A stretch of DNA of 47,891 nt from Caulobacteraceae bacterium (GCA_019747095.1 JAIERG010000018.1:1-47891); one strand, 5' to 3'; positions 9,911-20,348 are shown, counted from the stretch's first letter. Numbers and translations are program-made. The notes: generated by a model from the letters alone, not told the origin.

Positions 9911-10609
9911 ATGTCCGCCCGGCGATCCTCGTCAGACCAGCTGCGCCTCCCGCTCACCCGGGATGTGGCTCCCAGCGCCACCGCCTTCGTGCGGTCGGCG
10001 TCGAACGCCTTTGCTTACGATGCCCTCGCCGCCTGGCCCAACGAGACCGGACGGGTCATGGCCCTGTGCGGCCCCGCCGGCTGCGGCAAGAGCCACCTCT
10101 CCGCCCTCTGGGCTGAGCGAGTCGGCGCGGTCCCGCTGAACGGCTCGGAAGCGGCCCTAGCCGATCCGCTGGAGCTTGAGGGCCGCCCGGTCCTGCTCGA
10201 CATCGCCCAGGACGCGGACGATGAAACCCTGTTCCACCTCATCAACCTGGCCCAGCAGGACGGCGGAGCCCTTCTGATGGTCTCCCGCCCCTCGCCGCGC
10301 CGCTGGCATGTGGGCGTGCCCGATCTCAGAAGCCGCCTGGACGCCGTCCGCGTCGTCGCCATGGAGGCTCCGGACGACGCGGTCCTGTCCGCCATCCTCG
10401 CCGCCCGCTTCGCCGAGCGCAGCATCACGCCGGGCGATGGCGTCATCGACTATCTGGTGTTGCGCATCGACCGCTCGGCCGAAGCCGCCGCCGCCATCGT
10501 CGAGCGTCTGGACGCCGAACACCGTCCCGTGACGCGAGCACTGGCCCGCCAGGTTTTGGGGGCCAGCGCCGATCTGTTCGAAGAGCCGCCTGAAGGGTTG
10601 CAGCCGTAA
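9911..10609 (+). CDS. hdaA: DnaA-inactivating regulator HdaA (Hda homologue)
   Basis: HdaA works with the DNA-loaded beta clamp to stimulate ATP hydrolysis by DnaA (RIDA), limiting re-initiation of replication. From the ATG at 9911 the 232-residue protein carries QLRLPL at residues 10-15, the clamp-binding motif at the expected N-terminal position, and a Walker A loop GPAGCGKS at 54-61 within a DnaA-like AAA+ domain. The Walker B region reads [13 protein letters not shown]. The motif position decides the start: earlier in-frame starts at 9857 and 9899 would bury it. It is followed by ppk after 23 bases, suggesting one operon. Confidence 0.88.
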   Translation: MSARRSSSDQLRLPLTRDVAPSATAFVRSASNAFAYDALAAWPNETGRVMALCGPAGCGKSHLSALWAERVGAVPLNGSEAALADPLELEGRPVLLDIAQDADDETLFHLINLAQQDGGALLMVSRPSPRRWHVGVPDLRSRLDAVRVVAMEAPDDAVLSAILAARFAERSITPGDGVIDYLVLRIDRSAEAAAAIVERLDAEHRPVTRALARQVLGASADLFEEPPEGLQP

Positions 10610-10632
10610 CATTGCGGCCCCACAACCAACCC

Positions 10633-12849
10633 ATGTCCGACGCCGCCATCGCCGACACCACGACCGGAGAAGAGGTCCCCTCCTCCCGCGCGCCCCAGCT
10701 GCATTTGGACGAGGCGCTGATGGCGTCGCCCGAGCGCTTCTTCAACCGCGAGATCAGCTGGCTGAAGTTCAACGCCCGCGTGCTGGAGGAGGCCGCCAAC
10801 CCGGCCCACCCCCTCCTGGAACGCCTGCGCTTCCTGTCGATCTCGGCCAACAATCTCGATGAGTTCTTCATGACCCGGGTCGCGGGCCTGAAGGGTCAGG
10901 TGCGCGAGCGGGTGCGCACCCTGTCCGCCGACGGCCTGACGGCCGCCGAGCAGCTGGAGCGCGTCAACGTCGCCGCCGGCGAGCTGATGGCCGAGCAGCA
11001 GAAGCGCTGGCGCCAGCTACGGAACGAACTGACCACCGCCGGCATCGAGGTCGTCCGCTCCGCCAAGATCACCAAGACCGACCGCGACCGGCTGGAGCCA
11101 GAGTTCCTCAGCCAGCTGTTCGCCGTGCTGACGCCGCTCGCCATCGACCCGGCGCACCCCTTTCCCTTCCTGCCGAACCTGGGCTTCTCGCTGGCGCTGA
11201 AGCTGCGCCGGAACCGAGACAACAAGACTCTCTACGCCCTCGTGCCCGTCCCGACCCAGGTGCGCCGCTTCTGGGAGCTGCCCGGCGACGGCCGGTCGGT
11301 GAAGGGGCGGCGGCGGTTCGTGACGCTGGAGACGGTGCTGCTCCTCTTCATCGAGCACCTGTTTCCCGGCCATGAGGTGCTGGAGAAGGGCGTGTTCCGC
11401 CTGATCCGCGACAGCGACATCGAGATCGAGGAAGAGGCCGAAGATCTGGTCCTTGAGTTCGAGGAGGCCCTGAAACAGCGCCGCCTGGGCTCGGTCGTGC
11501 GTGTGAAGATCGAGGCCACCATGCCCGACGACCTGCGCGACTTCATCGTCGGCGAACTGGAGGCCGAGCCCCAGGACGTGGTCATGATCGACGGCATGCT
11601 GGGGCTGGCCCAGCTGTCGGAGCTGATCCCGCCGGGCCATCCCGACCTCAAGTTCCCCGGTTACGAGCCGCGCTATCCTGAGCGCGTCCGCGACCAGGGC
11701 GGCGATGTCTTCGCCGCGGTGCGCGAGAAGGACATCCTGATCCACCACCCGTTCGAGAGCTTCGACGTGGTGGTGCAGTTCCTGCGCCAGGCCGCGCGCG
11801 ACCCCAACGTCATCGCCATCAAGCAGACGCTGTATCGGACGTCCAAGGACAGCCCGATCGTCGCCGCCCTGATCGAGGCCGCCGAGAACGGCAAGAACGT
11901 CGTGGCGCTCGTCGAGATCAAGGCCCGCTTCGACGAGGAGGCCAATCTGCGCTGGGCCAGGGCGATGGAGCGGGCCGGCGTCCACGTCGTCTTCGGCTTC
12001 GTGGAGTACAAGACCCACGCCAAGCTCAGCGTTGTCGTCCGCCGCGAAGGCGATGGGCTGAAGACCTACTGCCACTTCGGCACTGGCAACTACCACCCGA
12101 TCACGGCCCGGGTTTATACCGACCTCAGCCTGTTCAGCTGCGACCCCGTGCTGGCCCGCGATGCCTCTCGCGTCTTCAACTACATCACCGGCTACGCCCA
12201 GCCTGAAGAGCTGGAGGCCCTGGTCGTCTCGCCGCTGAACATGAAGTCGACCCTGATCGAACTGATTGGCAAGGAGATGCAGGCCGCTGCCAAGGGCAAG
12301 CCGGCCGCGATCTGGGTCAAGCTCAATGCCCTCGTCGACCCCGAGATCATTGACGCCCTCTATCGCGCCAGCCAGTGGGGCGTACGCATCGAACTGGTGG
12401 TGCGCGGCATCTGTCGCCTGCGTCCGGGTGTTCTAGGGCTGTCGGAGAACATTCGGGTCAAGTCCATCGTGGGCCGCTTCCTCGAGCACAGCCGCATCAT
12501 CTGCTTCGCCAACGGCCGCGACCTGCCCCATGACCGGGCTAAGGTGTTTATCTCCTCGGCCGACTGGATGACACGCAACCTCAACCGCCGTGTCGAGGTG
12601 ATGACGCCGGTGACCAACGCAACCGTCCATGACCAGGTGCTCGACCAGATCATGGTCGCCAATCTCAAGGACGACGCCCAGAGCTGGGTGCTCGAACCGG
12701 ACGGCACTTACGTTCGCGTCACGCCGGCTGATCTGGAGCGCCCTTTCTCGGCGCACCAGTACTTCATGACCAACCCCAGTCTCTCCGGCCGCGGTCGAGG
12801 TGTGAAGACACTCCCTGCACGGCTGCGTTACGATCGGCCCAAACGATGA
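10633..12849 (+). CDS. ppk: Polyphosphate kinase 1
   Basis: PPK1 reversibly polymerises the gamma phosphate of ATP into polyphosphate through a phosphohistidine. The 738-residue product has all four domains: an N-terminal segment with [20 protein letters not shown], the head domain, and two PLD-like catalytic domains. The phosphorylated His is in [10 protein letters not shown] (His462) and a second conserved His in LEHSRI (His619). The ATG at 10633 is preferred over the TTG at 10612. The gene sits between hdaA and ppx, spaced 23 and 10 bases, so replication control and polyphosphate turnover are probably co-expressed. Confidence 0.96.
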   Translation: MSDAAIADTTTGEEVPSSRAPQLHLDEALMASPERFFNREISWLKFNARVLEEAANPAHPLLERLRFLSISANNLDEFFMTRVAGLKGQVRERVRTLSADGLTAAEQLERVNVAAGELMAEQQKRWRQLRNELTTAGIEVVRSAKITKTDRDRLEPEFLSQLFAVLTPLAIDPAHPFPFLPNLGFSLALKLRRNRDNKTLYALVPVPTQVRRFWELPGDGRSVKGRRRFVTLETVLLLFIEHLFPGHEVLEKGVFRLIRDSDIEIEEEAEDLVLEFEEALKQRRLGSVVRVKIEATMPDDLRDFIVGELEAEPQDVVMIDGMLGLAQLSELIPPGHPDLKFPGYEPRYPERVRDQGGDVFAAVREKDILIHHPFESFDVVVQFLRQAARDPNVIAIKQTLYRTSKDSPIVAALIEAAENGKNVVALVEIKARFDEEANLRWARAMERAGVHVVFGFVEYKTHAKLSVVVRREGDGLKTYCHFGTGNYHPITARVYTDLSLFSCDPVLARDASRVFNYITGYAQPEELEALVVSPLNMKSTLIELIGKEMQAAAKGKPAAIWVKLNALVDPEIIDALYRASQWGVRIELVVRGICRLRPGVLGLSENIRVKSIVGRFLEHSRIICFANGRDLPHDRAKVFISSADWMTRNLNRRVEVMTPVTNATVHDQVLDQIMVANLKDDAQSWVLEPDGTYVRVTPADLERPFSAHQYFMTNPSLSGRGRGVKTLPARLRYDRPKR

Positions 12850-12859
12850 GTGTCTACGC

Positions 12860-14347
12860 GTGAAGGATCCGTGGCTCGCACCGCGCGAGGCAGCCGTTAT
12901 TGATGTCGGCTCGAACTCCGTCCGTATGGTCCTATACCGGCTGGAGGGCCGAGCCATCTGGACGGTCTTCAACGAAAAGGTTCAGGCCGGGCTAGGCCGC
13001 GACCTGCCTGCTACCGGCAAACTATCCGAAAGCGGCGTGGCACTCGCGATGACCGCGCTTCGCCGGTTTTCTGCGGTGCTGGACGGGGTAAAGCCAGCGT
13101 ACGTCTTTGTCGCCGCAACCGCTGCGGTGCGGGAGGCAAAGGATGGCCCGGCCTTTTGCGAGCGCGTGGCAGCAGAGACGGGTCTGCAGATTCGGGTCCT
13201 GACTGGCGAGGACGAAGCTCGATTTGCCGCCCTCGGCGTTACCGCGGGCAACCCGCGCGCCAATGGCCTCGCTGCCGACATGGGGGGCTCAAGCCTTGAG
13301 CTGATCCGCGTTGGGGTGGACAGCGGAGACCCGGGCATCACGCTGCCACTGGGCCCCTTCAGTCTCGCTGAACCCGGTGGCTTTGACGTCAACCGGCTCC
13401 GTAGCACCGTGGCATCTCGGCTGAAGCCCGTGGCCCAGCGTTTCAATACGACCGAACTTCACGCCGTCGGCGGTGGCTGGCGCTCGCTCGCTCAACTTCA
13501 CATGGAGATGAGCGGTTATCCTCTGCGGATTGTGCATCAATACGCCATGAGCGCTAGCGATGCACGAGACGTCGCACGTTTCGTCGCCCAGCAGTCACGG
13601 GCGTCACTGGACCGTCTGCCAGGAGTATCCAAGAGGCGGTCCGAGACCCTGCCTTATGCCGCCCTTGTTCTGGATGGCCTCATCGAGGCGCTTGGTTTGA
13701 GCACGATTGTTTTCTCCGCGTGGGGGCTGCGCGAAGGTCTGCTCTACGAAACGCTGGATCGGGACGAACGACCGGTCGATCCGCTGATTGCCGGCTGCGC
13801 AGCCCTTGGAGGACGCCAGGGAATCTCCCCCGGCCTTCCAGCGGCGCTTGAAGCCTGGCTGGCGGATGTGATCGAAGCCTTGCCTCGAAGCTTCGACGCA
13901 GAACGCGATGGATTGCTGGCAGCCGCTGCCTGCAGGTTGGCCGACCTTGGTGCCCGCCTCCATCCCGATCATCGGGTCGATCTGGTTTTCGATCAGGTCC
14001 TGCGCGCCCCGATTCCGGGCCAGACGCACGCCGAACGAGCCTGGCTCGCGGCGGCTTTGGGTGCCCGCTATGGCGGAGCGGTGTCGACACCAGCACCAGA
14101 GCTGATTGAGCGCCTCTTGCCAGAGGAAGCGAGACTGGCTGCTCGCGCCATGGGTCTCGCCCTTCGACTGGGATGCGATCTGTCTGGCCGATCACCGCAG
14201 CTTCTTGCGAACGCGTGGATCACGGTCGACGCGGGTGCGCTACGCCTAAGCGCCGCTCCCGGATACGCGGACGTGCTGCTCGGCGAGCAGACGCGAAGGC
14301 GCGCAAAGGCACTCGCAGAGACGATGGGCTTAAAGCTCTTGATCTGA
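12860..14347 (+). CDS. ppx: Exopolyphosphatase, Ppx/GppA family
   Basis: Ppx/GppA enzymes release phosphate from polyphosphate ends or convert pppGpp to ppGpp. The 495-residue protein starts at GTG 10 bases after ppk. It has the ASKHA phosphate-1 motif AAVIDVGSNSVRMVLY (about 11-26), the conserved VAATAAVREAKDG segment, LTGEDEARFAALG and the phosphate-2 motif DMGGSSLEL. The C-terminal part (from about 315) is the helical extension. Pairing with ppk favours polyphosphate as substrate. Codon use looks less strictly G/C-ending than in ppk, which may reflect lower expression. Confidence 0.92.
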   Translation: MKDPWLAPREAAVIDVGSNSVRMVLYRLEGRAIWTVFNEKVQAGLGRDLPATGKLSESGVALAMTALRRFSAVLDGVKPAYVFVAATAAVREAKDGPAFCERVAAETGLQIRVLTGEDEARFAALGVTAGNPRANGLAADMGGSSLELIRVGVDSGDPGITLPLGPFSLAEPGGFDVNRLRSTVASRLKPVAQRFNTTELHAVGGGWRSLAQLHMEMSGYPLRIVHQYAMSASDARDVARFVAQQSRASLDRLPGVSKRRSETLPYAALVLDGLIEALGLSTIVFSAWGLREGLLYETLDRDERPVDPLIAGCAALGGRQGISPGLPAALEAWLADVIEALPRSFDAERDGLLAAAACRLADLGARLHPDHRVDLVFDQVLRAPIPGQTHAERAWLAAALGARYGGAVSTPAPELIERLLPEEARLAARAMGLALRLGCDLSGRSPQLLANAWITVDAGALRLSAAPGYADVLLGEQTRRRAKALAETMGLKLLI

Positions 14348-14350
14348 GTT

Positions 14351-14382
14351 GGCCTTCCTCCACTCGGCAGTGGAGGAAGGCC
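14351..14382. terminator. Perfect hairpin between convergent ppx and lon
   Basis: GGCCTTCCTCCACT (14351-14364) pairs perfectly with AGTGGAGGAAGGCC (14369-14382) around a CGGC tetraloop. There is no T-run on either strand, so it may act as a Rho-assisted or mRNA-end-protecting hairpin rather than a classical terminator. Its placement between two converging genes supports a 3'-end role. Confidence 0.6.
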
Positions 14383-14389
14383 TACCCGC

Positions 14390-16789
14390 TCAGTGGCTGA
14401 TCACCGTTGAGCCGTCACCAGAACCAGCGAGTGGCGCAGGGTTCAGCGGCTCTGCTGTTTCGTCCCACTCCACCGGTACCAAGGCACCCGTTAGGGCCCA
14501 CTTCAGCGCCTCGTCGGCCGTCGAGATCGGGACGATCTCCAGCGCGCCCTTCACATTGTCGGGCACGTCGGCGAGGTCCTTCTCGTTCTCCTGCGGGATC
14601 AGGACGGTCCTCACACCGGCGCGCAGCGCCGCCAGCAGCTTCTCCTTGAGCCCGCCGATCGCGGTGACCCGGCCGCGCAGGGTGATCTCGCCGGTCATGG
14701 CGATGTCCTTGCGGATCGGGGTGCCAGTCAGAACCGAGACCATGGCCACCGTCATGGCGACGCCGGCGGACGGCCCGTCCTTGGGCGTGGCACCGTCCGG
14801 CACGTGGACGTGGATGTCGGTCTTCTCGAACACCGGCGGCTTGACGCCGAAGGCCAGCGACCGGGCCCGGACGTAGGACGCCGCCGCCGAGATCGATTCC
14901 TTCATCACGTCCTTCAGGTTGCCCGTCACGGTCATGCGGCCGCGGCCCGGCATCTTGATCGCCTCGATGGTCAGGATGTCGCCGCCGAACTGGGTCCAGG
15001 CAAGGCCAGTGACGATGCCGACCTGATCGTTCTCCTCGGTCTCGCCGTAGCGGAACTTCCGGACGCCCGCGTAGTCGGCCAGCTTGGCGCTATCGACCGT
15101 GATCGACAGTGTCTTCTCCTTGGCCATCTCACGCACGGCCTTGCGCGCCAGCCCGCCAAGAGCGCGTTCCAGAGAGCGCACGCCGGCCTCGCGGGTGTAG
15201 TAGCGGATCAGCTCGCGGATACTCTCGTCCGGGACAACGAACTCGGCGGGCTTCAGGCCGTTGTCGGCCGTGACCTTGGGCAGGACGTGACGCTTGGCGA
15301 TCTCGACCTTCTCGTCCTCGGTGTAGCCACTGACGCGGATGATCTCCATCCGGTCCATCAGCGGCTGGGGCATGTCCAGGCTGTTGGCCGTCGTCACGAA
15401 CATCACGTTCGACAGGTCGTAGTCGACCTCCAGATAGTGGTCGCCGAAGGTGTTGTTTTGCGCCGGGTCCAGCACCTCGAGCAGGGCCGAGGACGGGTCG
15501 CCGCGCCAGTCGGCACCCAGCTTGTCGATCTCGTCCAGAAGGATGAAGGCGTTGGTGGTCTTCGCCTTCTTCATCGACTGGATGATCTTGCCGGGCATGG
15601 AGCCGATGTAGGTCCGGCGGTGGCCGCGGATTTCCGCCTCGTCGCGCACCCCGCCCAGCGACATGCGGACGTACTCACGCCCCGTCGCCTTGGCGATGGA
15701 CTTGGCCAGCGACGTCTTGCCGACGCCCGGAGGGCCGACCAGGCACAGGATTGGGCCCTTCAGCGAGTTGGTGCGCGCCTGGACGGCCAGATACTCGATG
15801 ATGCGTTCCTTGACCTTCTCCAGCCCGTAGTGGTCCTCCTCGAGGATATCCTCGGCCTTCTGCAGATCGATGGGCTTGGTCTTGGCCTTGCCCCAGGGGA
15901 TCGACAGCAGCCAGTCGAGATAGTTCCGCACGACGGTGGATTCCGCCGACATCGGGCTCATGTTGCGCAGCTTCTTGACCTCGGCCTCGGCCTTGGCGCG
16001 CGCTTCCTTGGAGAGCTTCGTCTTCCGGATGCGCTTTTCCAGCTCCATGATCTCGTCACGGGCGTCGTCGGTCTCGCCCAGCTCGCGCTGGATCGCCTTC
16101 ATCTGCTCGTTCAGATAGTATTCGCGCTGGGTCTTCTCCATCTGGCGCTTCACACGCGAGCGGATCTTCTTCTCGACCTGAAGGACGCTGATCTCGCCCT
16201 CCATCAGGCCGTAGACCTTCTCCAGTCGCTCTGGCACCGTGATGGTCTCCAGCAGGGCCTGCTTGTCGGCGATCTTGACCGAGAGATGGGCGGCGACGCT
16301 GTCGGCCAGCTTCGACGCGTCGGTGATCTGAGGGATGGAGCTGAGGGCCTCGGGCGGCACCTTCTTGTTCAGCTTCACATAGTTCTCGAACTGCTCGACG
16401 ACGGCACGGAGCATGGCCTCGGCCTGGGCCGGGTCGCCCAGGTCGTCCTCGATCTCGACGGCCTCCGCTTCGAAGTACTCCTCGCGGTCGGTGAAGCGGG
16501 TCAGGCGAGCGCGGCCCTTGCCCTCGACCAGCACCTTGACGGTGCCGTCGGGCAGCTTGAGCAGCTGCAGCACGGTGGCGATGACGCCGATGGGATAGAT
16601 TGCGTCGGGCGTCGGGTCGTCGTCGACGCTGTTCTTCTGGGTAGCCAGCAGGATCTGCTTTTCACCCTTCATGATCTCGTCGAGCGCCCGCACGGACTTC
16701 TCGCGCCCCACAAACAGCGGCACGACCATGTGGGGAAACACGACGATGTCCCGCAGCGGCAGGACGGGGAGAATCTTACTCTCGGACAT
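14390..16789 (-). CDS. lon: ATP-dependent protease Lon
   Basis: Lon unfolds and degrades misfolded and regulatory proteins; in Caulobacter its substrates include DnaA, CcrM and SciP. The start [20 protein letters not shown] is the normal N-terminus, so upstream residues in the same frame were excluded. The 799-residue product has the N-terminal substrate-binding domain, a coiled coil, Walker [10 protein letters not shown], Walker [10 protein letters not shown] and the C-terminal serine-lysine dyad (Ser674 in [10 protein letters not shown], Lys717 in [10 protein letters not shown]). It lies tail to tail with ppx; polyphosphate is known to steer Lon in E. coli, so proximity to ppk/ppx may be meaningful. 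Confidence 0.97.
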   Translation of the reverse strand: MSESKILPVLPLRDIVVFPHMVVPLFVGREKSVRALDEIMKGEKQILLATQKNSVDDDPTPDAIYPIGVIATVLQLLKLPDGTVKVLVEGKGRARLTRFTDREEYFEAEAVEIEDDLGDPAQAEAMLRAVVEQFENYVKLNKKVPPEALSSIPQITDASKLADSVAAHLSVKIADKQALLETITVPERLEKVYGLMEGEISVLQVEKKIRSRVKRQMEKTQREYYLNEQMKAIQRELGETDDARDEIMELEKRIRKTKLSKEARAKAEAEVKKLRNMSPMSAESTVVRNYLDWLLSIPWGKAKTKPIDLQKAEDILEEDHYGLEKVKERIIEYLAVQARTNSLKGPILCLVGPPGVGKTSLAKSIAKATGREYVRMSLGGVRDEAEIRGHRRTYIGSMPGKIIQSMKKAKTTNAFILLDEIDKLGADWRGDPSSALLEVLDPAQNNTFGDHYLEVDYDLSNVMFVTTANSLDMPQPLMDRMEIIRVSGYTEDEKVEIAKRHVLPKVTADNGLKPAEFVVPDESIRELIRYYTREAGVRSLERALGGLARKAVREMAKEKTLSITVDSAKLADYAGVRKFRYGETEENDQVGIVTGLAWTQFGGDILTIEAIKMPGRGRMTVTGNLKDVMKESISAAASYVRARSLAFGVKPPVFEKTDIHVHVPDGATPKDGPSAGVAMTVAMVSVLTGTPIRKDIAMTGEITLRGRVTAIGGLKEKLLAALRAGVRTVLIPQENEKDLADVPDNVKGALEIVPISTADEALKWALTGALVPVEWDETAEPLNPAPLAGSGDGSTVISH

Positions 16790-16898
16790 AAATGCGCTCC
16801 TGGGCCTTTGACGATCTCCGGCCCGCCGGCCGGAACGCCCCGCGATATGCAGCGACACCCTCGACCGGCCCGTCGATTCCGACGGTGTTCGGGACAGT

Positions 16899-16926
16899 AT
16901 GTGGCCCGTCAGCGCCTCGGTTCAAG
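16899..16926 (-). promoter_or_regulatory. Possible heat-shock (RpoH-type) promoter for lon
   Basis: On the minus strand CTTGAA (16926-16921) is followed after 16 bases by CCACAT (16904-16899), close to the alphaproteobacterial RpoH pattern CTTG-N17/18-CYTAT. The predicted 5' untranslated region is about 100 bases. lon is a classical heat-shock gene, which supports the call, but the -10 half is imperfect. Confidence 0.38.
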
Positions 16927-17057
16927 CGTGGTTGCTCCCTGCGGACCGGAACGCGACCGTCGCCTCCCCGTGCGCAAGCAAGCATCAAGCGCATGCCGCA
17001 TGTCAGAAACGCAGCCTTCAGTAGGGCCGCCGAGGATAACCCGGCGCACCCTGCTGC

Positions 17058-17984
17058 CTACAGCGGCGGTTCAGTATCGGGTGTCTCGAGACGGGCGTCA
17101 GCCATGGAGTCCGCAACCGCTCGCGCATTACGGCGAGCATTGTTCTCGGTCTGGTCGGCGGAGTACACGCCACGGAGGTAGGCGATGTCCCAGTCGGTCA
17201 AATACTCGTCGGTTGCGACGTCGGCCCGAAACAGGTTCAAGATCGTGTTAAAACCGCGCGTATCAGCCTCTGGGTCAACCTGTGCCAGGGCGATCATCGA
17301 GACGTAGTCCGCGATCTGCGTGAAGCTGGCGTCTCCCAGAGCATCAACATCAACCACAATGATAACCTTCTGCAGGTCATCGCGAATCTGACTGTTCAGG
17401 CGCGAAGCGGCGTTGACGTTGATTGTAGGAGCATAGTCGTAGACGCTGTTACAGCTTCCGGTGCACTGCCCAGGGATACGGACGGCAGGCGCTCCGGTCT
17501 CGGAATCGACCGGCAGGCTGACATGCCACCACCGGATCGGGCGAGCTGAACCGATGAAATCCTGAAGCGCAGCGTCGGAACGATTGGCGCCAGAGATATT
17601 GGTATCGAAAGCGCGACGCTCGCGGCTGACCAACTCACGAGCCATGGCCTGACCGTCCTCGGCCCCTGCGATCACGACGTTCGGCGTGCAGCCGGGATCG
17701 CCGACCTCAACCCCAAGATCCTCGGCAACAGTCGAAACGCGATCGACGAGATACTGCCCAGCGTCCCGCTGGAATCCGACCGCTCCAACGCAGACCCGAC
17801 CCCGCCACAAAGCAAGTCCGCGTCCGCGAGCGGGTGCTGCCACTTCACCCACGAAATCGCGGGTCGCTTCGTCGAGCGAACGGCCCTGGACCACGATGTC
17901 CGGCAGGGCATCTTCAGCACCGCTCTGTTGCGGCGTGGCCTGAAGGACCGCCATTGCAGCCATAAGGGCGAAAGAAACGGGCAT
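17058..17984 (-). CDS. Unknown secreted protein between tig and lon
   Basis: I do not recognise a named family. From the ATG at 17984, placed 5 bases after a strong GGGAGG ribosome site, the 308-residue protein has a signal peptide (MPVSFALMAAMAVLQATP) and an IVVQG-containing linker. A compact region at about residues 35-95 contains LALWRGRVCVGAVGF, YLVDRVSTVAEDLG and PGCTPNVVIAG; two Cys here may pair. The remainder includes RWWHVSLPV, an IPGQCTGSC segment and VIIVVDVDALGDASFTQIADYVSMIALAQV, reminiscent of secreted DUF-type proteins common in Caulobacterales and sphingomonads. A Met at 17987 is an equal alternative start. Codon use is less GC-biased than in lon and tig. Confidence 0.75.
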   Translation of the reverse strand: MPVSFALMAAMAVLQATPQQSGAEDALPDIVVQGRSLDEATRDFVGEVAAPARGRGLALWRGRVCVGAVGFQRDAGQYLVDRVSTVAEDLGVEVGDPGCTPNVVIAGAEDGQAMARELVSRERRAFDTNISGANRSDAALQDFIGSARPIRWWHVSLPVDSETGAPAVRIPGQCTGSCNSVYDYAPTINVNAASRLNSQIRDDLQKVIIVVDVDALGDASFTQIADYVSMIALAQVDPEADTRGFNTILNLFRADVATDEYLTDWDIAYLRGVYSADQTENNARRNARAVADSMADARLETPDTEPPL

Positions 17985-18120
17985 CATCACCTCCCAGCGA
18001 AGGCCCGTTGCAGGCCCAACCACTCCAAGACGCCACCCCTAGAGGCACTTGATGACAACCTTTGGGCGCATCATTACGACGACGTCACACAGCGGTTGGG
18101 AGCTGAAATGTTCAAAAGGC

Positions 18121-19464
18121 TCAGACCTCTTCTTCGTCCTTGAGCAGCTCTTCCTTGCTGATTGGCGTGTCCTTCACCGCAGCCATGGTGAAGATCAGGT
18201 CGCAGACTTTTTCCTCATAGATCGGGGCGCGCATCTGGGCGGCCGCGCCGGGGTTCTGGCGGTAGAAGTCCAGCACCGCCCGCTCCTGACCCGGATAATT
18301 CCGGGCTTCCTGCATGATGGCGTTGTTCAGTTCCTGATCAGAGACGCCAACGTTGTTGGCCCGGCCGATCTCGGCCAGCACCAGACCCAGGCGCACGCGG
18401 CGCTCGGCGATCTTCTTGTATTCTTCCTTCAGCTTCTTGTCGGACTTCTTGGCGTCCTCGGGCGTCAGGCGGCCGGCTTCCTTGTCTGCCTCGACCTGCT
18501 TCCAGATGCCATCGAACTCGGCATCGACCATCTTGGGTGGCAGGTCGAAGCTGTGGGCGGCGTCGAGAGCGTCCAGCAGGGAGCGCTTCAGCTTGAAGCG
18601 GGCGGCCCCGGCGTACTGCTGGTTGAGGTTCTGGCGCAGCAGGTCCTTGAGCTTGTCCAGGCTCTCCAGCCCGATGCGCTTGGCGAATTCGTCGTCGACC
18701 TTGGTTTCGGCCTCGGCCTTGATGGCCTTCACCTTGACGTCGAAGGTGGCCAGCTTCCCGGCCAAGTTCTTGGCCTGATAGTCCTCGGGGAAGGTGACCT
18801 CGATGGTCTTCTCCTCGCCGACCTTGGCGCCCTTCAGCTGCTCTTCGAAGCCGGGAATGAAGCGACCCGAGCCGATCACCAGGTCCGCGTCCTCGGCGGC
18901 GCCCCCGTCGAACGGCACGCCGTCCAGCTTGCCCAGGAAGTCGATGGTCAACTGGTCGCCCTCGGCGGCCTTGACCGTCTTGCCCTTCTTGTCCTCGTAG
19001 GACTTGGCCTGACCCGCCAGCTCCTTAAGCGCCTCGTCGATGTCGGCGTCGGAGGCTTCATAAACGGGACGCTCGAGCTTCAGCGTCTTGGGATCGACTG
19101 GCTCGAAGTCCGGCATGACTTCCAGCGCCATCTCGTAGGCGAGGTCGTCGGAGCCGGCGAGCACCTTGTCCATGTCCGACGTCAGCTTCATCTCGGCGGG
19201 CGCGGCGGGACGGACCTTGGCCTCGTCCAGCGCCTTCTGGCTCGACTCGTTGATCGCGTCGTTGACGATCTCGCCCATCATGTCGCGGCCGAACGACTTC
19301 TTGACGTGCGACACCGGCACCTTGCCCGGGCGGAAGCCCTTCAGCTTCATCTTCGGCGCGATCTCGGCGGCCTTGGCGTCCAGGCGGGCGGTCAGGTCGG
19401 CGGCCGGGATGGTCACGGCGATGACGCGGCTCAGGCCTTCGGTGGATTTCTGGACGACTTGCAT
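18121..19464 (-). CDS. tig: Trigger factor, ribosome-associated chaperone and prolyl isomerase
   Basis: Trigger factor binds the ribosome at L23 and shields nascent chains. The chosen start gives MQVVQKSTEGLSRVIAVTIP, the standard N-terminus, and a 447-residue product. The ribosome-binding signature appears as GFRPGKVPVSHVKKSFG (about 41-57), followed by the FKBP-type PPIase domain (GDQLTIDFLGKLDGVPFDGG, about 160-180) and the C-terminal helical arms, ending in a short acidic tail (KDEEEV). In many proteobacteria tig is followed by clpP, clpX and lon; here an unknown secreted gene and lon follow. Confidence 0.96.
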   Translation of the reverse strand: MQVVQKSTEGLSRVIAVTIPAADLTARLDAKAAEIAPKMKLKGFRPGKVPVSHVKKSFGRDMMGEIVNDAINESSQKALDEAKVRPAAPAEMKLTSDMDKVLAGSDDLAYEMALEVMPDFEPVDPKTLKLERPVYEASDADIDEALKELAGQAKSYEDKKGKTVKAAEGDQLTIDFLGKLDGVPFDGGAAEDADLVIGSGRFIPGFEEQLKGAKVGEEKTIEVTFPEDYQAKNLAGKLATFDVKVKAIKAEAETKVDDEFAKRIGLESLDKLKDLLRQNLNQQYAGAARFKLKRSLLDALDAAHSFDLPPKMVDAEFDGIWKQVEADKEAGRLTPEDAKKSDKKLKEEYKKIAERRVRLGLVLAEIGRANNVGVSDQELNNAIMQEARNYPGQERAVLDFYRQNPGAAAQMRAPIYEEKVCDLIFTMAAVKDTPISKEELLKDEEEV

Positions 19465-19642
19465 GGACGGATCTGACGCTCTGGGGCGGCGCCGGATCGG
19501 GCGCGCGCGGCGGGAGGGATAAACGAAAAGAGGCCGCCCCATCCGGAGCGGCGTCTCGAAGCCCGCCCTTATGTCGAGACAGGGCCAAAAGGTCAACGCG
19601 GCGCGGTTTCCCCGCGGGCCATGCATCGCTATGTGCTCAGCC

Positions 19643-20344
19643 ATGACCTCGACCCCCTCCCCCGTCGGCGTGTTCGTGACGCCGGTCACGCCGCTGCAGC
19701 AGAACTGCACCACCGTCTGGTGCACGAAGACGATGAAGGCCGCCGTGATCGATCCCGGCGGATCGGTCGACGCCATCCTTGGCGAGGTCGCGCGGCGGAG
19801 GCTGACGCTGGACCAGATCTGGATCACCCACGGCCACCTCGATCACGCAGGCGGCGCGGCAGAGATGGCGGAGAAGTCCGGTGCCCCGATCATCGGCCCG
19901 CACCCGGACGACCAGTTCTGGATCGACGGCATCGAGGCCCAGGGCCAGATGTACGGCCTACCCGAGGCGCGAGGCTTCGTCCCGACCCGCTGGCTGGATG
20001 AGGGTGATGAGCTGACGCTGGGCGAAACCCGCTGGGCCGTCCGCCACTGCCCCGGCCACACGCCCGGCCACGTTATCTTCTTCAACGAGCCGGCGCGCTT
20101 CGCCCAGGTCGGCGACGTCCTGTTCAAGGGATCCGTCGGCCGCACCGACTTCCCGCGCAGCAACCCCGACGCCCTGATCCGGTCGGTGATCGACAAGCTC
20201 TGGCCGCTCGGCGACGACGTGACCTTCGTGCCGGGGCACGGCCCGCACTCGACCTTTGGCGAGGAACGTCGGACCAATCCCTTCGTGTCGGATCGGGCGG
20301 TCGCGGGAACGCCGCAGACGCGGGCGTCGTCCGGTCCGTCCTAA
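19643..20344 (+). CDS. MBL-fold metallo-hydrolase, glyoxalase II-like (YcbL type)
   Basis: The 233-residue protein has the zinc-binding motif THGHLDHAGG (His63, His65, Asp67, His68), then CPGHTPGH and a late metal His in VPGHGPHSTFGEE. Compact single-domain members of this type lack the C-terminal substrate domain of GloB and hydrolyse S-lactoylglutathione-like thioesters; the true substrate here is uncertain. The start at 19643 is chosen because MTSTPSPVGVFVTPVTPLQQNC matches family N-termini. It is divergent from tig, with a 178-base gap between the two start codons. Confidence 0.85.
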   Translation: MTSTPSPVGVFVTPVTPLQQNCTTVWCTKTMKAAVIDPGGSVDAILGEVARRRLTLDQIWITHGHLDHAGGAAEMAEKSGAPIIGPHPDDQFWIDGIEAQGQMYGLPEARGFVPTRWLDEGDELTLGETRWAVRHCPGHTPGHVIFFNEPARFAQVGDVLFKGSVGRTDFPRSNPDALIRSVIDKLWPLGDDVTFVPGHGPHSTFGEERRTNPFVSDRAVAGTPQTRASSGPS

Positions 20345-20348
20345 GGCC

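Noticed and set aside
14804-17251. An 815-codon open frame antisense to lon
   Set aside because: It is the complementary shadow of a certain gene; composition (Asp, Leu, Val, Gly, His rich) is typical of antisense reading of GC-biased codons.
18049-19476. A long open frame antisense to tig
   Set aside because: Same reason: the opposite strand encodes trigger factor over its whole length.
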